Below, in pieces: positions 28,597 through 37,384 of a stretch of DNA of 64,000 bases. Both the position numbers and the translations under genes were made by a program. The DNA lies in contig NZ_FNAT01000002.1 in the NCBI RefSeq assembly GCF_900102015.1, positions 620,001 to 684,000 of the forward strand, given 5' to 3'. The notes under the pieces were generated by a model. That model saw nothing but the letters and a program-made list of their open reading frames with translations, made no database searches and was not told where the DNA came from. The stretch comes from Limimaricola pyoseonensis. GTDB lineage: Bacteria > Pseudomonadota > Alphaproteobacteria > Rhodobacterales > Rhodobacteraceae. Numbering within the stretch: the first letter of the stretch is position 1; each line of letters begins with the position of its first letter.

Positions 28597-29721
28597 ATGG
28601 CGGGCAGGGCGCGGTTCATCGGGGCCAACATCTACCGCGGGTCGAGCTACGGCTCGCGGCACCCGCTGCGGGTGCCGCGGGTCTCGACGGTGATGGACCT
28701 CGCCCGGGCGCTGGGCTGGCTGCCCGACGACCTCTACCTGCCCAGCCCGCGCGCCAAGCCGGCCGCTCTGCACGGCTTCCACACCCCCGAATATATCGCC
28801 GCGCTGGTCGCGGCCGAAACCACGCAGGAGGTGAGCGAGGAGGTGCGCGAACGCCACCACCTCGGCAGCCATTCCAACCCGGTCTTTCCCGAGATGTATC
28901 GCCGCCCCGCCACCGGCGTCGGCGGCGCGCTCTTGGCGGGCGAATTGCTGCGCGAGGGCGGCGTGATCCACCTGCCGGGCGGCGGCACGCATCACGGCCT
29001 GCCCGACCGGGCCAACGGTTTCTGCTATCTCAACGACCCGGTCTTCGCGATCCTGTCGCTGAAGGCACATGGCGCGAAACGCGTGGCCTATGTCGACATC
29101 GACGCGCATCACTGCGACGGCGTCGAGGCGGCCTTCGCGAACGACCCCGACACGCTGCTGGTCTCGACGCATGAGGAGAACCGCTGGCCGCGCACCGGCG
29201 CGCTGGGCGACAAGGGCGCGGGGCAGGTGTTCAACCTGCCGATCCCATCGGGGCTCGGCGACGACGCGATGGCGCTGGCGCGCGACGCGGTGATCCTGCC
29301 CGCAGTCGCCGCCTTCCGCCCCGACGCGGTGGTGCTGCAATGCGGGGCCGACGCGCTTCTGGAAGACCCGCAATCGCGGCTCGCCATGTCGGGCCACGCG
29401 CATCTGGGCGTGCTGCGCGGGCTGCGGCCGCTTTCGCCGCGCTTCCTCGTGCTCGGTGGCGGCGGCTACAACCCGTGGAGCGTCGGGCGGCTCTGGACCG
29501 CGGTCTGGGGCGAGCTGTCGGGGCGGGACCTGGACGTGCCGCTGCCCATGCGGGCGCGCGCGGTTCTGGCCGGGCTCGACTGGCCGGGACAGAGGCGGGT
29601 CAAGGCGCCGCCCGAGGCGTGGCTGTCCACCCTGCTCGACGCGCCGCGGCCGGGCGATTTGCCCGACCTGTTGCGCGAGCGGGTCGAGCGGTTGCAATCG
29701 CGGCTGCTGGCCTGGGTCTGA
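28597..29721 (+). CDS. AcuC/histone-deacetylase family protein
   Basis: 374-residue arginase-fold amidohydrolase of the HDAC superfamily. Zinc and active-site motifs are visible: GGGTHHGLPDRANGFCYLND with the tandem His, and YVDIDAHHCDGVEAAF with Asp and His ligands. VLQCGADALLEDP and LVLGGGGYNPWSVGR come later. Substrates of bacterial members include acetyl-CoA synthetase (AcuC) and acetylpolyamines. I prefer the ATG at 28597 because GGGAG lies 6 bases upstream; an ATG at 28585 would add four residues. It lies 84 bases before modA. Confidence 0.9.
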   Translation: MAGRARFIGANIYRGSSYGSRHPLRVPRVSTVMDLARALGWLPDDLYLPSPRAKPAALHGFHTPEYIAALVAAETTQEVSEEVRERHHLGSHSNPVFPEMYRRPATGVGGALLAGELLREGGVIHLPGGGTHHGLPDRANGFCYLNDPVFAILSLKAHGAKRVAYVDIDAHHCDGVEAAFANDPDTLLVSTHEENRWPRTGALGDKGAGQVFNLPIPSGLGDDAMALARDAVILPAVAAFRPDAVVLQCGADALLEDPQSRLAMSGHAHLGVLRGLRPLSPRFLVLGGGGYNPWSVGRLWTAVWGELSGRDLDVPLPMRARAVLAGLDWPGQRRVKAPPEAWLSTLLDAPRPGDLPDLLRERVERLQSRLLAWV

Positions 29722-29805
29722 GTCCTGGTCTGACACGGGCGCGGGCCGCTCTTGCCCCCGGCCCCCCGGCGATGCGACATGGCGGGGCTCAAGACGGGAA
29801 GCCCG

Positions 29806-30552
29806 ATGCACGTGAAACTTCTTGCCCTCTGCCTCGCCGCATGGCCCGGCGCGGCCTTGGCCGAGACGCTGGTCTTCGCGGCCGCGAGCCTCGGCGGCCC
29901 TCTCGACCGCGCGGTCGCGGCCTGGGAAGCGCAGGGCGGCGCGCCGGTGACGGTGTCCTACGCGGGCAGCTCGGCGCTGGCACGCCAGATCGCGGCGGGG
30001 GCGCCTGCAGATCTCTTCGTCTCGGCCAGCCCCGAATGGATGGACGCGGTCGAGGCCGAGGGGCTGGTCGTCACGGGCAGCCGCCGCGACCTGCTCGGCA
30101 ACGCGCTGGTGCTGGTTTCGGGCGAGAGCGCGGCCGAACCGGTGGAGATCGGCCCGGATCTCGACCTCGCCGCGATGCTTAAAGGTGGTCGCCTCGCCAT
30201 GGCGCTGGTCGAGGCGGTGCCGGCCGGGCAGTACGGCCGCGCCGCGCTGGAGAACCTCGGCCTGTGGGACGGGGTCGCGCCCCGCGTGGCGCAGTCCGAG
30301 AACGTGCGCGCCGCGCTGGCTCTGGTGGCGAGCGGCGCCGCGCCGCTGGGCGTGGTCTATGCCACCGACGCCGTCGCCGAGCCGCGCGTCACCGTGATCG
30401 GCCGTTTTCCCGCCGACAGTCACCCGCCGATCCGCTACCCGGCCGCGCTGATCGAAGGGGCGGAGGACGAGGCGGCAGGTCTGCTCGACTTCCTCTCCGG
30501 CCCCGAGGCGGGGGCGATCTTCGCCGAGGCCGGCTTCGCGGTGCCCGAATGA
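29806..30552 (+). CDS. modA: Molybdate ABC transporter, substrate-binding protein ModA
   Basis: 248-residue periplasmic molybdate/tungstate binder. A Sec signal peptide (LLALCLAAWPGAALA) is followed by LVFAAASLGGPLDRAVAAW, SYAGSSALARQIAAGAPADLF and VPAGQYGRAALENLGLW, all ModA blocks including the oxyanion-binding Ser residues. The start at 29806 directly precedes the signal peptide. The stop overlaps the modB ATG (ATGA). Confidence 0.94.
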   Translation: MHVKLLALCLAAWPGAALAETLVFAAASLGGPLDRAVAAWEAQGGAPVTVSYAGSSALARQIAAGAPADLFVSASPEWMDAVEAEGLVVTGSRRDLLGNALVLVSGESAAEPVEIGPDLDLAAMLKGGRLAMALVEAVPAGQYGRAALENLGLWDGVAPRVAQSENVRAALALVASGAAPLGVVYATDAVAEPRVTVIGRFPADSHPPIRYPAALIEGAEDEAAGLLDFLSGPEAGAIFAEAGFAVPE

Positions 30553-31241
30553 CCGAGTGGCTCGGCCCCGAGGAATGGCAGGCGGTGCGGCTGTCTCTCA
30601 AGGTCTCCGCCACCGCCGTGGCGGCGAGCCTGCCGCTCGGCCTGCTCTGCGCCTTCGCTCTGGCGCGCGGGCGCTTTCCGGGGCGGCATCTGCTCAACGG
30701 GCTGGTGCATCTGCCGCTGATCCTGCCGCCGGTGGTGACGGGCTACCTGCTGCTGCTCGCGTTCTCGCGGCAGGGGCCGGTGGGGGCGCTACTGGAGCCC
30801 TGGGGCCTGTCGGTCGCCTTCCGCTGGACCGGCGCGGCGCTGGCGGCGGCGATCATGGCCTTTCCGCTGATGGTGCGGCCGATGCGGCTCGCTTTCGAGG
30901 CGGTCGATCCGGGGCTGGAGCAGGCGGCGGCGACGCTGGGCGCCTCGAAGCTCAGGGTCTTCGCCACGGTGACGCTGCCGCTGGCGCTGCCCGGCGTGGT
31001 GGCGGGCGCGATCCTCGCCTTCGCCAAGGCGATGGGCGAATTCGGCGCGACCATCACCTTCGTGTCGAACATCCCCGGCGAGACCCGCACCATCCCGACC
31101 GCGATCTACGCCTTTTTGCAGATGCCGGGCGGCGAGCCGGCGGCGCTGCGGCTGGTGGCGGTCTCGGTGGCGCTGGCGATGGCGGCGCTTCTGGCCTCGG
31201 AATGGCTGTCGCGGCGGATCGCGCGGCGGGTGGCGGCATGA
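30549..31241 (+). CDS. modB: Molybdate ABC transporter permease ModB
   Basis: 230-residue inner-membrane permease with five to six helices. LPLILPPVVTGYLLLLAF and the EAA loop EQAAATLGASKLRVFATVTLPLALPGV (family pattern EAA-x3-G) identify it, and AKAMGEFGATITFVSNIPGETRT is the ModB C-terminal block. Start and stop overlap modA and modC by 4 bases each, so modABC is a tightly coupled operon. No ModE gene or clear ModE site was seen. Confidence 0.95.
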   Translation: MTEWLGPEEWQAVRLSLKVSATAVAASLPLGLLCAFALARGRFPGRHLLNGLVHLPLILPPVVTGYLLLLAFSRQGPVGALLEPWGLSVAFRWTGAALAAAIMAFPLMVRPMRLAFEAVDPGLEQAAATLGASKLRVFATVTLPLALPGVVAGAILAFAKAMGEFGATITFVSNIPGETRTIPTAIYAFLQMPGGEPAALRLVAVSVALAMAALLASEWLSRRIARRVAA

Positions 31242-32302
31242 TCCGGGTCGAGATCCGCAAGCGGCTGGGCGAGTTCGCGCTCGACGCCGCCTTCGACGCG
31301 CCGCCGGGGGTGACGGCGCTGTTCGGCAAGTCGGGCTCGGGCAAGACCAGCCTGATCAACGCCGTCGCGGGGCTCCTGCGCCCCGATGCCGGGCATATCG
31401 AGATCGACGGCACCGTGCTGTTCGACGCCGAAAGGCGGGTCGACCTGCCGACCCATCGCCGCCGGGTCGGCTACGTGTTCCAGGATGCGCGGCTCTTTCC
31501 GCACATGTCGGTGGCCAAGAACCTCGCCTATGGCGGCCGCCACGACCGCGAACGGGTGATCGAGATGCTGGGTATCGGCGACCTGCTCGACCGCCGGCCC
31601 GCCGCACTTTCGGGCGGCGAGCGGCAGCGCGTGGCGATCGGCCGGGCGCTGATGGCCGATCCGCGGCTTCTGCTCCTCGACGAGCCGCTCTCGGCGCTCG
31701 ACGCCGAGCGCAAGGCCGAGATCCTGCCCTGGCTCGAGCGGCTGCGCGACGAGGCCGGGCTGCCGATCTTCTACGTGAGCCACGCCGCCTCCGAGGTGGC
31801 GCGGCTGGCGACCACGGTGGTGGTGATGGAGAAGGGCCGGGTGACGCGCGCGGGCGCGGTGGCCGAGGTGCTGTCGGACCCGGCCGCCGTCGGCACGATC
31901 GGCGCGCAGGAGGCGGGCGCGGTGGTCACGGCGCGGATCGCCGGGCTCGACCGGATCGACGGGCTGACCGAGCTGGCGCTGTCGGGCGGGCGGATCGTGC
32001 TGCCGGGCAAGCTCGGCCGGATCGGCACGCATCTGCGGCTGCGGATCTCGGCGCAGGACGTGATCCTGAGCCGCGACAAGCCGCAGGGGCTGAGCGCGCT
32101 CAACGTGCTGCAAGCCGAGGTGACGGCGGTGGACGAGGGTCCCGAGGGCGTGGCGGTGGGGCTGGCCTGCGGGCGCGACCGGCTGCTGGCGCGGGTCACG
32201 CGTCGCTCGGCGCGGGCGCTCAGGCTCGAGCCGGGGCTGCCGGTCTGGGCCATCGTAAAGGCCAGCGCCGTGGCGCCGCAGGACGTGGGCGGCGCGGTCT
32301 GA
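31238..32302 (+). CDS. modC: Molybdate ABC transporter ATPase ModC
   Basis: 354-residue ATPase. Walker A LFGKSGSGKTSLINAVAGL, signature LSGGERQRVAIGRALM, Walker B LLLLDEPLSALD. The C-terminal ~140 residues contain a Mop/TOBE molybdate-binding domain (LRLRISAQDVILSRDKP...LNVLQAEVTAV). An in-frame open stretch upstream is antisense-free but lies inside modB in another frame; the start at 31238 in the modB stop region (ATGA) gives the family N-terminus. Confidence 0.95.
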   Translation: MIRVEIRKRLGEFALDAAFDAPPGVTALFGKSGSGKTSLINAVAGLLRPDAGHIEIDGTVLFDAERRVDLPTHRRRVGYVFQDARLFPHMSVAKNLAYGGRHDRERVIEMLGIGDLLDRRPAALSGGERQRVAIGRALMADPRLLLLDEPLSALDAERKAEILPWLERLRDEAGLPIFYVSHAASEVARLATTVVVMEKGRVTRAGAVAEVLSDPAAVGTIGAQEAGAVVTARIAGLDRIDGLTELALSGGRIVLPGKLGRIGTHLRLRISAQDVILSRDKPQGLSALNVLQAEVTAVDEGPEGVAVGLACGRDRLLARVTRRSARALRLEPGLPVWAIVKASAVAPQDVGGAV

Positions 32303-32320
32303 GGCCGCGCTAGAAGCCGA

Positions 32321-32590
32321 TCACTTCAGCTGGCTGTCCTTCGAGCCGCGCCGGTTGATGCCGCCGCGCGCCTGGCTGCGGCTGTCGCGCCCCGACTGGC
32401 ATTCGACGCAGAGCTTGACGCCCGGGATCGCCTCGCGCCGGCGCTCGGGGATCGGCTCGTCGCATTCGACGCAATGGGTCGCGCTCTCGCCCATCGGGCC
32501 GCGCCGGGCGCGCATCCGCGCCAGCTCGTCCTGCAGGGACGCCTCGATCTGTTCCTCCACCGCGCCGTCGCGGGACCAGCCACCGGCCAT
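32321..32590 (-). CDS. DksA/TraR family C4 zinc-finger protein
   Basis: 89-residue short DksA-like protein. An acidic helical N-terminus (GAVEEQIEASLQDELARMRA) precedes a C4 zinc finger CVECDEPIPERRREAIPGVK followed by LCVECQ, and a basic tail. Members bind RNA polymerase through the secondary channel, but short forms like this often lack the full DksA coiled coil. GGAGGAGCGC precedes the ATG at 32590; an upstream in-frame ATG at 32617 is less well placed. It is convergent with modC. Confidence 0.88.
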   Translation of the reverse strand: MAGGWSRDGAVEEQIEASLQDELARMRARRGPMGESATHCVECDEPIPERRREAIPGVKLCVECQSGRDSRSQARGGINRRGSKDSQLK

Positions 32591-32663
32591 GCGCTCCTCC
32601 GTTTCGCTGCGATACATCCAAGGTAGGCACCGCGGCGGCGATGTGAACCGGTGCAGCCAAAGA

Positions 32664-32690
32664 GAAAGCCCCGCCGGGGGCGGGGCTTTC
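32664..32690 (-). terminator. Terminator after the NhaC-type antiporter gene
   Basis: Perfect 10-bp stem GAAAGCCCCG/CGGGGCTTTC with a 7-base loop, 27 bases past the antiporter stop. On the minus strand it is followed by a pyrimidine-rich tract. Confidence 0.7.
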
Positions 32691-32716
32691 GGTCGTGTCG
32701 CGTCCGGGTGTCCGGA

Positions 32717-34228
32717 TCAGATCGGCTGGGCTTCCTTCGAGGGGCCCGGATCGCCGAGGTGGTCGTGATCGGACAGGTCCATCACGTCCTCGTTGTCGCG
32801 CGCCCAGTTCGCCCGGTCCTTCTCGGAGGCCTTGGGCGAGAAGAACCCGGTGATGGCGTAGAAGATGCCGATCACCGGCGCCGTCCAGCAGGCGAAGGCC
32901 AGCGGGATGTAGAGCAGGTTCTCGAGGTTGCCGTCCATGATGCCGAGGCCCAGCGTGGTGATCACGAAGGCGCCGCCGGCGTTCCACGGGATCAGCGGGC
33001 TCATCAGCGTGCCGCCTTCCTCGGTGGCGCGGCTGAGGTTGAGCGTCGAGTAGCCCATGCCGCGATAGAGCGGGGCATACATCCGGCCCGGCAGGGCGAT
33101 CGAGATGTAGGGGTCGCCCGCGACCACGTTGGTGGCAAACGAGGTGACGATCGCCGAGGACTGCACCGCGGTGAAGCTCTTCACCCGGCTGACGATGGCG
33201 AGGATGATCGCCTCGAGGCAGCCGGTGCGCTCCAGAGCGCCGCCGAAGCCCAGCGCGATGAGCATGAGCGAGATCGTCCACATCATCGACTGGATGCCGC
33301 CGGAGTTCAGCAGCGAGTCGATGTCGGCGATGCCGGTGTCGACCGAGTAGCCCGACTGGGCATAGGTGAACACGTCATGCACGCCGATGCCGTTCTGGTA
33401 GAAGATCGCGACGAGGCCACCCAGCAGCACGCCCGCGAAGAGCGAGGGCAGCGGCGGCTGGCGCATCAGCGCGAGCCCGACGACCAGAAGCGCCGGCAGG
33501 AGCGGGATCAGGCCCAGGTTGAAGTCCTGCTGGAGACGCTCGGTGATCTGGGTGATCGCGGCGAGCGAGGTGTCGGCCGGCTCGATCAGCGCGAAACCCG
33601 CGACGATGTAGACACCCAGGGCGATCAGCATCGCCGGCACGGTGGTCGGCAGCATGTTCTGGATGTGGTCGAAGATGTTCACGCCGGTCACGGCGGGGGC
33701 GAGGTTGGTGGTGTCCGACAGCGGCGAGATCTTGTCGCCGAAGAAGGCGCCAGAGACGATCGCGCCCGCGGTCCAGTAGACCGGGATGCCGAAGCCCGCA
33801 CCGATGCCCATCAGCGCCACGCCGATGGTGCCGACGGTGCCCCAGGAGGTGCCCAGCGACAGCGAGACGACCGCACAGAGGATCATCGCTGCGGCAAGGA
33901 AGATCGAGGGGTTGAGAAGCGTCAGGCCGTAGTAGATCAGCGTCGGCACGGTGCCCGAGGCGATCCAGACGCCGATGATCATGCCCACCACGATCAGCAC
34001 CGAAAGCGAGGGCAGCGAGACGTGGATCACGTGGAACACGCCTTCGCGGATGTCAGTCCATTTCTGGCCGCGCATGACGCCCAGAAGGCCGGTGATGGCG
34101 AGGCCGAGCACCAGCGGGATATGCGGCGTGAAGTCGCCGAAATAGAACAGCTGCAGCGCCAGCAGTCCCAGTGTGAGAACCACCGGCAACAGCGCCAGCG
34201 GAAGTGAGGGCAGGTTTTTCTCCGTCAC
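32717..34228 (-). CDS. NhaC-family Na+/H+ antiporter
   Basis: 503-residue membrane protein with about twelve helices. SLGTSWGTVGTIGVALMGIG, FFGDKISPLSDTTNLAPAVTG and SSAIVTSFATNVVAGDPYI are typical of NhaC/Na+:H+ antiporter proteins, in which the Asp/Asn-rich loops bind the ions. LNLSRATEEGGTLMSPLIPWN near the C-terminus agrees. It probably exchanges sodium for protons, fitting a marine or saline habitat; malate/lactate exchange (MleN-like) is an alternative. Confidence 0.9.
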   Translation of the reverse strand: MTEKNLPSLPLALLPVVLTLGLLALQLFYFGDFTPHIPLVLGLAITGLLGVMRGQKWTDIREGVFHVIHVSLPSLSVLIVVGMIIGVWIASGTVPTLIYYGLTLLNPSIFLAAAMILCAVVSLSLGTSWGTVGTIGVALMGIGAGFGIPVYWTAGAIVSGAFFGDKISPLSDTTNLAPAVTGVNIFDHIQNMLPTTVPAMLIALGVYIVAGFALIEPADTSLAAITQITERLQQDFNLGLIPLLPALLVVGLALMRQPPLPSLFAGVLLGGLVAIFYQNGIGVHDVFTYAQSGYSVDTGIADIDSLLNSGGIQSMMWTISLMLIALGFGGALERTGCLEAIILAIVSRVKSFTAVQSSAIVTSFATNVVAGDPYISIALPGRMYAPLYRGMGYSTLNLSRATEEGGTLMSPLIPWNAGGAFVITTLGLGIMDGNLENLLYIPLAFACWTAPVIGIFYAITGFFSPKASEKDRANWARDNEDVMDLSDHDHLGDPGPSKEAQPI

Positions 34229-34487
34229 GAGTGAGGGGTCTCCTGTCTGTTTCCGAAGTCGGCTATATGAGGGAACTAGCGGTGAAATGCCACCGGGCTA
34301 GAGGAAATTTGGCTGGTTTTTTCTCATTTCGCAGGCCGAATGGAACCGAAACCCGCGCGAGTGCAGGCCTTTCGGCTCGCCCGTGCGGCGGGCCGCAAGG
34401 GCCTGTGCGGGCCGCCGGTCTCGACATTCGCGCAGCCATCTCCATGTTTGCGCCGATGGCCAAAGGCCGCCAAACACAGGATGCGAG

Positions 34488-35357
34488 ATGACCGAGAGCA
34501 CCGAATACACGCCCCCGAAGGTCTGGCACTGGGACGCCGAGAGCGGCGGCAAGTTCGCCAGCATCAACCGCCCCGTCGCCGGGCCGACGCATGACCGCGA
34601 GCTGCCGGTGGGCGAGCATCCGTTCCAGCTCTACTCGCTGGCGACGCCGAACGGCGTGAAGGTGACGGTGCTGTTGGAGGAGCTGCTCGCCGCCGGCCAT
34701 TCGGGCGCGGAATACGATGCCTGGCTGATCGACATCGGCGAGGGCGACCAGTTCTCCTCGGGCTTCGTCGAGGTCAACCCGAACTCGAAGATCCCGGCGC
34801 TAATGGACCGCTCGGGCAAGGCCCCGCAGCGGGTGTTCGAATCCGGCGCGATCCTTCTGCACCTCGCCGAGAAGTTCGGGGCCTTCCTGCCCAAGGACCC
34901 GGCCGCGCGCACCGAGGCGATGAGCTGGCTGTTCTGGCAGATGGGCAGCGCGCCCTATCTCGGCGGCGGCTTCGGGCATTTCTACGCCTATGCGCCGAGC
35001 AAGATGGAATACCCGATCAACCGCTTCTCGATGGAGGCCAAGCGCCAGCTCGACGTGCTCGACCGGCACCTGGCGGAGAACGAGTTCATGGCCGGGGCGG
35101 AGTATTCGATCGCCGATATCGCGATCTGGTCCTGGTACGGGCAGCTGGTTCTGGGGCGTCTTTACGACGCGGCCGAGTTCCTCGACGTGAAAAGCTACGC
35201 GAACGTCATGCGCTGGGCGAAGGCGATCGACGCCCGCCCGGCGGTGCAGCGCGGTCGCATGGTGAACCGCAGCTTCGGCGAGCCCGAGACGCAGCTGCGC
35301 GAGCGGCACTCGGCCGAGGACTTCGAGACGAAGACGCAGGACAAGGTCGAGGCCTGA
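34488..35357 (+). CDS. yghU: YghU-like glutathione S-transferase (disulfide-bond reductase)
   Basis: 289-residue Nu-class GST. FQLYSLATPNGVKVTVLLEEL is the N-terminal thioredoxin-fold start with the Thr-Pro-Asn of YghU/YfcG active sites. VNPNSKIPALMD and VFESGAILLHLAEKFG bind glutathione. The C-terminal helical domain carries YSIADIAIWSWYG. Related enzymes reduce disulfides using glutathione. A strong terminator follows. The 259 bases upstream hold no gene that I can support. Confidence 0.93.
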   Translation: MTESTEYTPPKVWHWDAESGGKFASINRPVAGPTHDRELPVGEHPFQLYSLATPNGVKVTVLLEELLAAGHSGAEYDAWLIDIGEGDQFSSGFVEVNPNSKIPALMDRSGKAPQRVFESGAILLHLAEKFGAFLPKDPAARTEAMSWLFWQMGSAPYLGGGFGHFYAYAPSKMEYPINRFSMEAKRQLDVLDRHLAENEFMAGAEYSIADIAIWSWYGQLVLGRLYDAAEFLDVKSYANVMRWAKAIDARPAVQRGRMVNRSFGEPETQLRERHSAEDFETKTQDKVEA

Positions 35358-35365
35358 CCTGCGAC

Positions 35366-35401
35366 GCGGCCGGCGGGCAAACCGCCGGCCGCTTTCTTTT
35401 T
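35366..35401 (+). terminator. Rho-independent terminator after yghU
   Basis: Perfect 11-bp stem GCGGCCGGCGG/CCGCCGGCCGC with a 5-base loop, then TTTCTTTTT. It also lies at the 3' end of the convergent small gene. Confidence 0.9.
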
Positions 35402-35410
35402 CGGTGCGGC

Positions 35411-35665
35411 TCAGCCGCTGGCGAGGCCCGCCAGCATCGAGCCCAGCGCCACGACGTGGATCAGCATGATCGCCCGGTCCTGCCACATCGCGCCCACGGC
35501 GAACCAGCCGATCACGCCGCCGATGAACAGGTAGAGGTTCAGCGGCGTCACCCCGAAGGCGGTGGCGGCGTAGCCCGCGATCTGCACCACCGAGGCCACC
35601 CATTTGACGGCAAAGGCGATGCGGTCGCGCCGAAGCGCGGGCCCGGGTGCGACGTCAAACGCCAT
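35411..35665 (-). CDS. Small membrane protein (DUF6552-like)
   Basis: 84-residue protein with three hydrophobic segments: KWVASVVQIAGYAATAFGV, LYLFIGGVIGWFAVGAMW and AIMLIHVVALGSMLAGL. It resembles small Rhodobacterales proteins catalogued, from memory, as DUF6552. Its start overlaps the 3' end of the upstream SDR gene by 11 bases, so the two are probably co-translated. No function can be proposed beyond a link to the SDR. Confidence 0.7.
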   Translation of the reverse strand: MAFDVAPGPALRRDRIAFAVKWVASVVQIAGYAATAFGVTPLNLYLFIGGVIGWFAVGAMWQDRAIMLIHVVALGSMLAGLASG

Positions 35666-36359
35666 GGGTCAGCCCTCCGTCCACGCGCCAGTTCTGACCG
35701 GTCACGTAGCCGGCCTCGTCCGAGACCAGCCATGCGATCAGCGAGGAGACCTCGTCGGCGCGGCCGTAGCGCCCCATCGGGATGCGGGCGCGGCGATCCT
35801 CGGTTTCGGGCAGGCTGTCGATGAAGCCCGGAAGCACGTTGTTCATGCGGATGTTTTGCGCCGCGTGCCGGTCGGCGAAGAGCTTGGTGAAGCTCGCGAG
35901 ACCGGCGCGGAACACGCCCGAGGTCGGAAACAGCGGATCCGGCTCGAAGGCGGCGAAGGTCGAGATGTTGACGATCGCGCCGCCGCCCTGCGCGGCCATG
36001 ACCGGCGTCACCAGCCGTGCGGCGCGGATCACGTTGAGCAGGTAGACCTCGAGCCCGTCATGCCAGCCGGCGTCGTCGATCTCCATGATGTCGCCCTTGG
36101 GCCCGTGGCCGGCCGAGTTCACCAGCGCGTCGATCCGGCCCCAGCGCGCCATCGCGCCTTCGACCAGCGCCGTGAGATCCGCGACCGAGCGGTTCGAGCC
36201 GGTCACGCCGAAGCCGCCCAGCTCCTGCGCCAGAGTCTCGCCCCGGCCGGAGGAGGACAGCACGCCCAGCCGGTAGCCGTCGGACGCCAGCCGCCGTGCC
36301 GCATCCGCACCCATCCCGCTGCCGCCCGCGACCACGAGCGCCACTTTTTCTGTCGTCAT
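35655..36359 (-). CDS. Short-chain dehydrogenase/reductase-like protein lacking the Tyr-x3-Lys dyad
   Basis: 234-residue Rossmann-fold protein. VALVVAGGSGMGADAARRLA is the nucleotide-binding glycine motif, VNSAGHGPKGD corresponds to NNAG, and NISTF contains the catalytic Ser region. Where SDR enzymes carry Tyr-x-x-x-Lys, this protein has Ser-Gly-Val-Phe-Arg (in FPTSGVFRAGLASFTK). It ends in GQNWRVDGGLTHGV, the usual SDR C-terminus. The start at 36359 has GGAG at suitable spacing; an ATG at 36371 is less likely. It is divergent from a LysR gene that probably controls it. Confidence 0.82.
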   Translation of the reverse strand: MTTEKVALVVAGGSGMGADAARRLASDGYRLGVLSSSGRGETLAQELGGFGVTGSNRSVADLTALVEGAMARWGRIDALVNSAGHGPKGDIMEIDDAGWHDGLEVYLLNVIRAARLVTPVMAAQGGGAIVNISTFAAFEPDPLFPTSGVFRAGLASFTKLFADRHAAQNIRMNNVLPGFIDSLPETEDRRARIPMGRYGRADEVSSLIAWLVSDEAGYVTGQNWRVDGGLTHGV

Positions 36360-36385
36360 CACCAACTCCATCGGAACATGCGATC

Positions 36386-36446
36386 CGGGCCGGACGCGGC
36401 CCGTTGCGCATCCAGCTAAACCCGATAGGCTGGCACGACGAGCCAG
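36386..36446. promoter_or_regulatory. Inverted repeats in the SDR/LysR divergent region
   Basis: Two short dyads lie between the divergent starts: CGGGCCG/CGGCCCG (36386-36403) and CTGGC-N7-GCCAG (36430-36446). LysR regulators usually bind such a shared region, but neither dyad is a clear T-N11-A box. Confidence 0.35.
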
Positions 36447-36478
36447 ATCGCCTGTTTCGAGACTGTAGGAAATCTATC

Positions 36479-37378
36479 GTGTTACGGCTGTCCCTGCCGC
36501 CGCTGAACGGGTTGCGCGCCTTCGAGGTGGCGGGGCGCCATCTGAGCTTCCGGGGCGCGTCGGAGGAGCTTGGCGTCACCCAGGGCGCGGTGGCCCAGCA
36601 GGTGCGCGGGCTCGAGCAGCAGCTCGGCCTGCAGCTGTTCCTGCGTGAATCCCGGGGCCTCGGCTTCACCGAGATCGGCCGCGTCTACCACGCGGCGGTG
36701 TCGCAGGCCTTCAGGCAGCTGGGCGAGGCGACGGCGCGGCTGCGGCCCGCGCCCGACCAGGTGACGATCAGCGTGACGCCGACCTTCGCCTCGAAATGGC
36801 TGATCCCGCGCCTGCCGCGCTTCGCGGCGGCCTATCCGGGCGTCGATCTCAGGGTGATGGCGACCGAGCGGGTCGCGAGCTTCCGCTCGGATGGGATCGA
36901 CCTCGCGGTGCGGCTCGGCAACCCGCCCTTCGGGGCGAGCCTGCGCGCCGACCTGCTGTTTCGGCAGGAGGTGGTCGCGGTCTGCGCGCCCGAGCTGCTG
37001 CCCGAGGGACGGGCGGCGCTTTCGGCCGAGGAACTCGCGGGGCTGACGCTGCTGCACGACACGCATGACCTCTGGCCGCGCTACATGGCCGATGCCTTCG
37101 GCCCCTCGGGGCCGGCATCGGGGCCGGCATCGGGCAAGGGGATCCGCTTCAGCCAGACCACCCTGGCGCTCGACGCGGCGCTGGCGGGGCAGGGGGTGGC
37201 GCTGGCGGCGCGGGTGCTGGTCAACCGCGACCTCGCCGCGGGGCGGCTCGTGCAGCCGGTCGATCACCGGCTGGCCACGGGGCCGGACTACTACATCCTC
37301 GCCCCGCGCCGCACCATGTCGCGCGCGGCCGAGGCGGCGCGCGACTGGATCCTCGGCCATTCCGAGAGCGACGGCTGA
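36479..37378 (+). CDS. LysR-family transcriptional regulator (GcvA-like)
   Basis: 299-residue regulator. The N-terminal winged helix reads LPPLNGLRAFEVAGRHLSF...EELGVTQGAVAQQVRGLE, typical of the GcvA subgroup. The effector domain follows (ISVTPTFASKWLIPRLPRF, DLAVRLGNPPFG). It appears to start at GTG 36479 with AGGA 8 bases upstream. A 12-base tandem duplication (about 37107-37130) adds the repeat GPASGPAS in a loop. It is divergent from the SDR gene; by analogy it probably activates that gene in response to a small molecule. Confidence 0.88.
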   Translation: MLRLSLPPLNGLRAFEVAGRHLSFRGASEELGVTQGAVAQQVRGLEQQLGLQLFLRESRGLGFTEIGRVYHAAVSQAFRQLGEATARLRPAPDQVTISVTPTFASKWLIPRLPRFAAAYPGVDLRVMATERVASFRSDGIDLAVRLGNPPFGASLRADLLFRQEVVAVCAPELLPEGRAALSAEELAGLTLLHDTHDLWPRYMADAFGPSGPASGPASGKGIRFSQTTLALDAALAGQGVALAARVLVNRDLAAGRLVQPVDHRLATGPDYYILAPRRTMSRAAEAARDWILGHSESDG

Positions 37379-37384
37379 GGCCGC

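Noticed and set aside
34229-34487. Small open frames between the antiporter and yghU
   Set aside because: They lack Shine-Dalgarno signals and conserved features, and the region is the expected divergent promoter.
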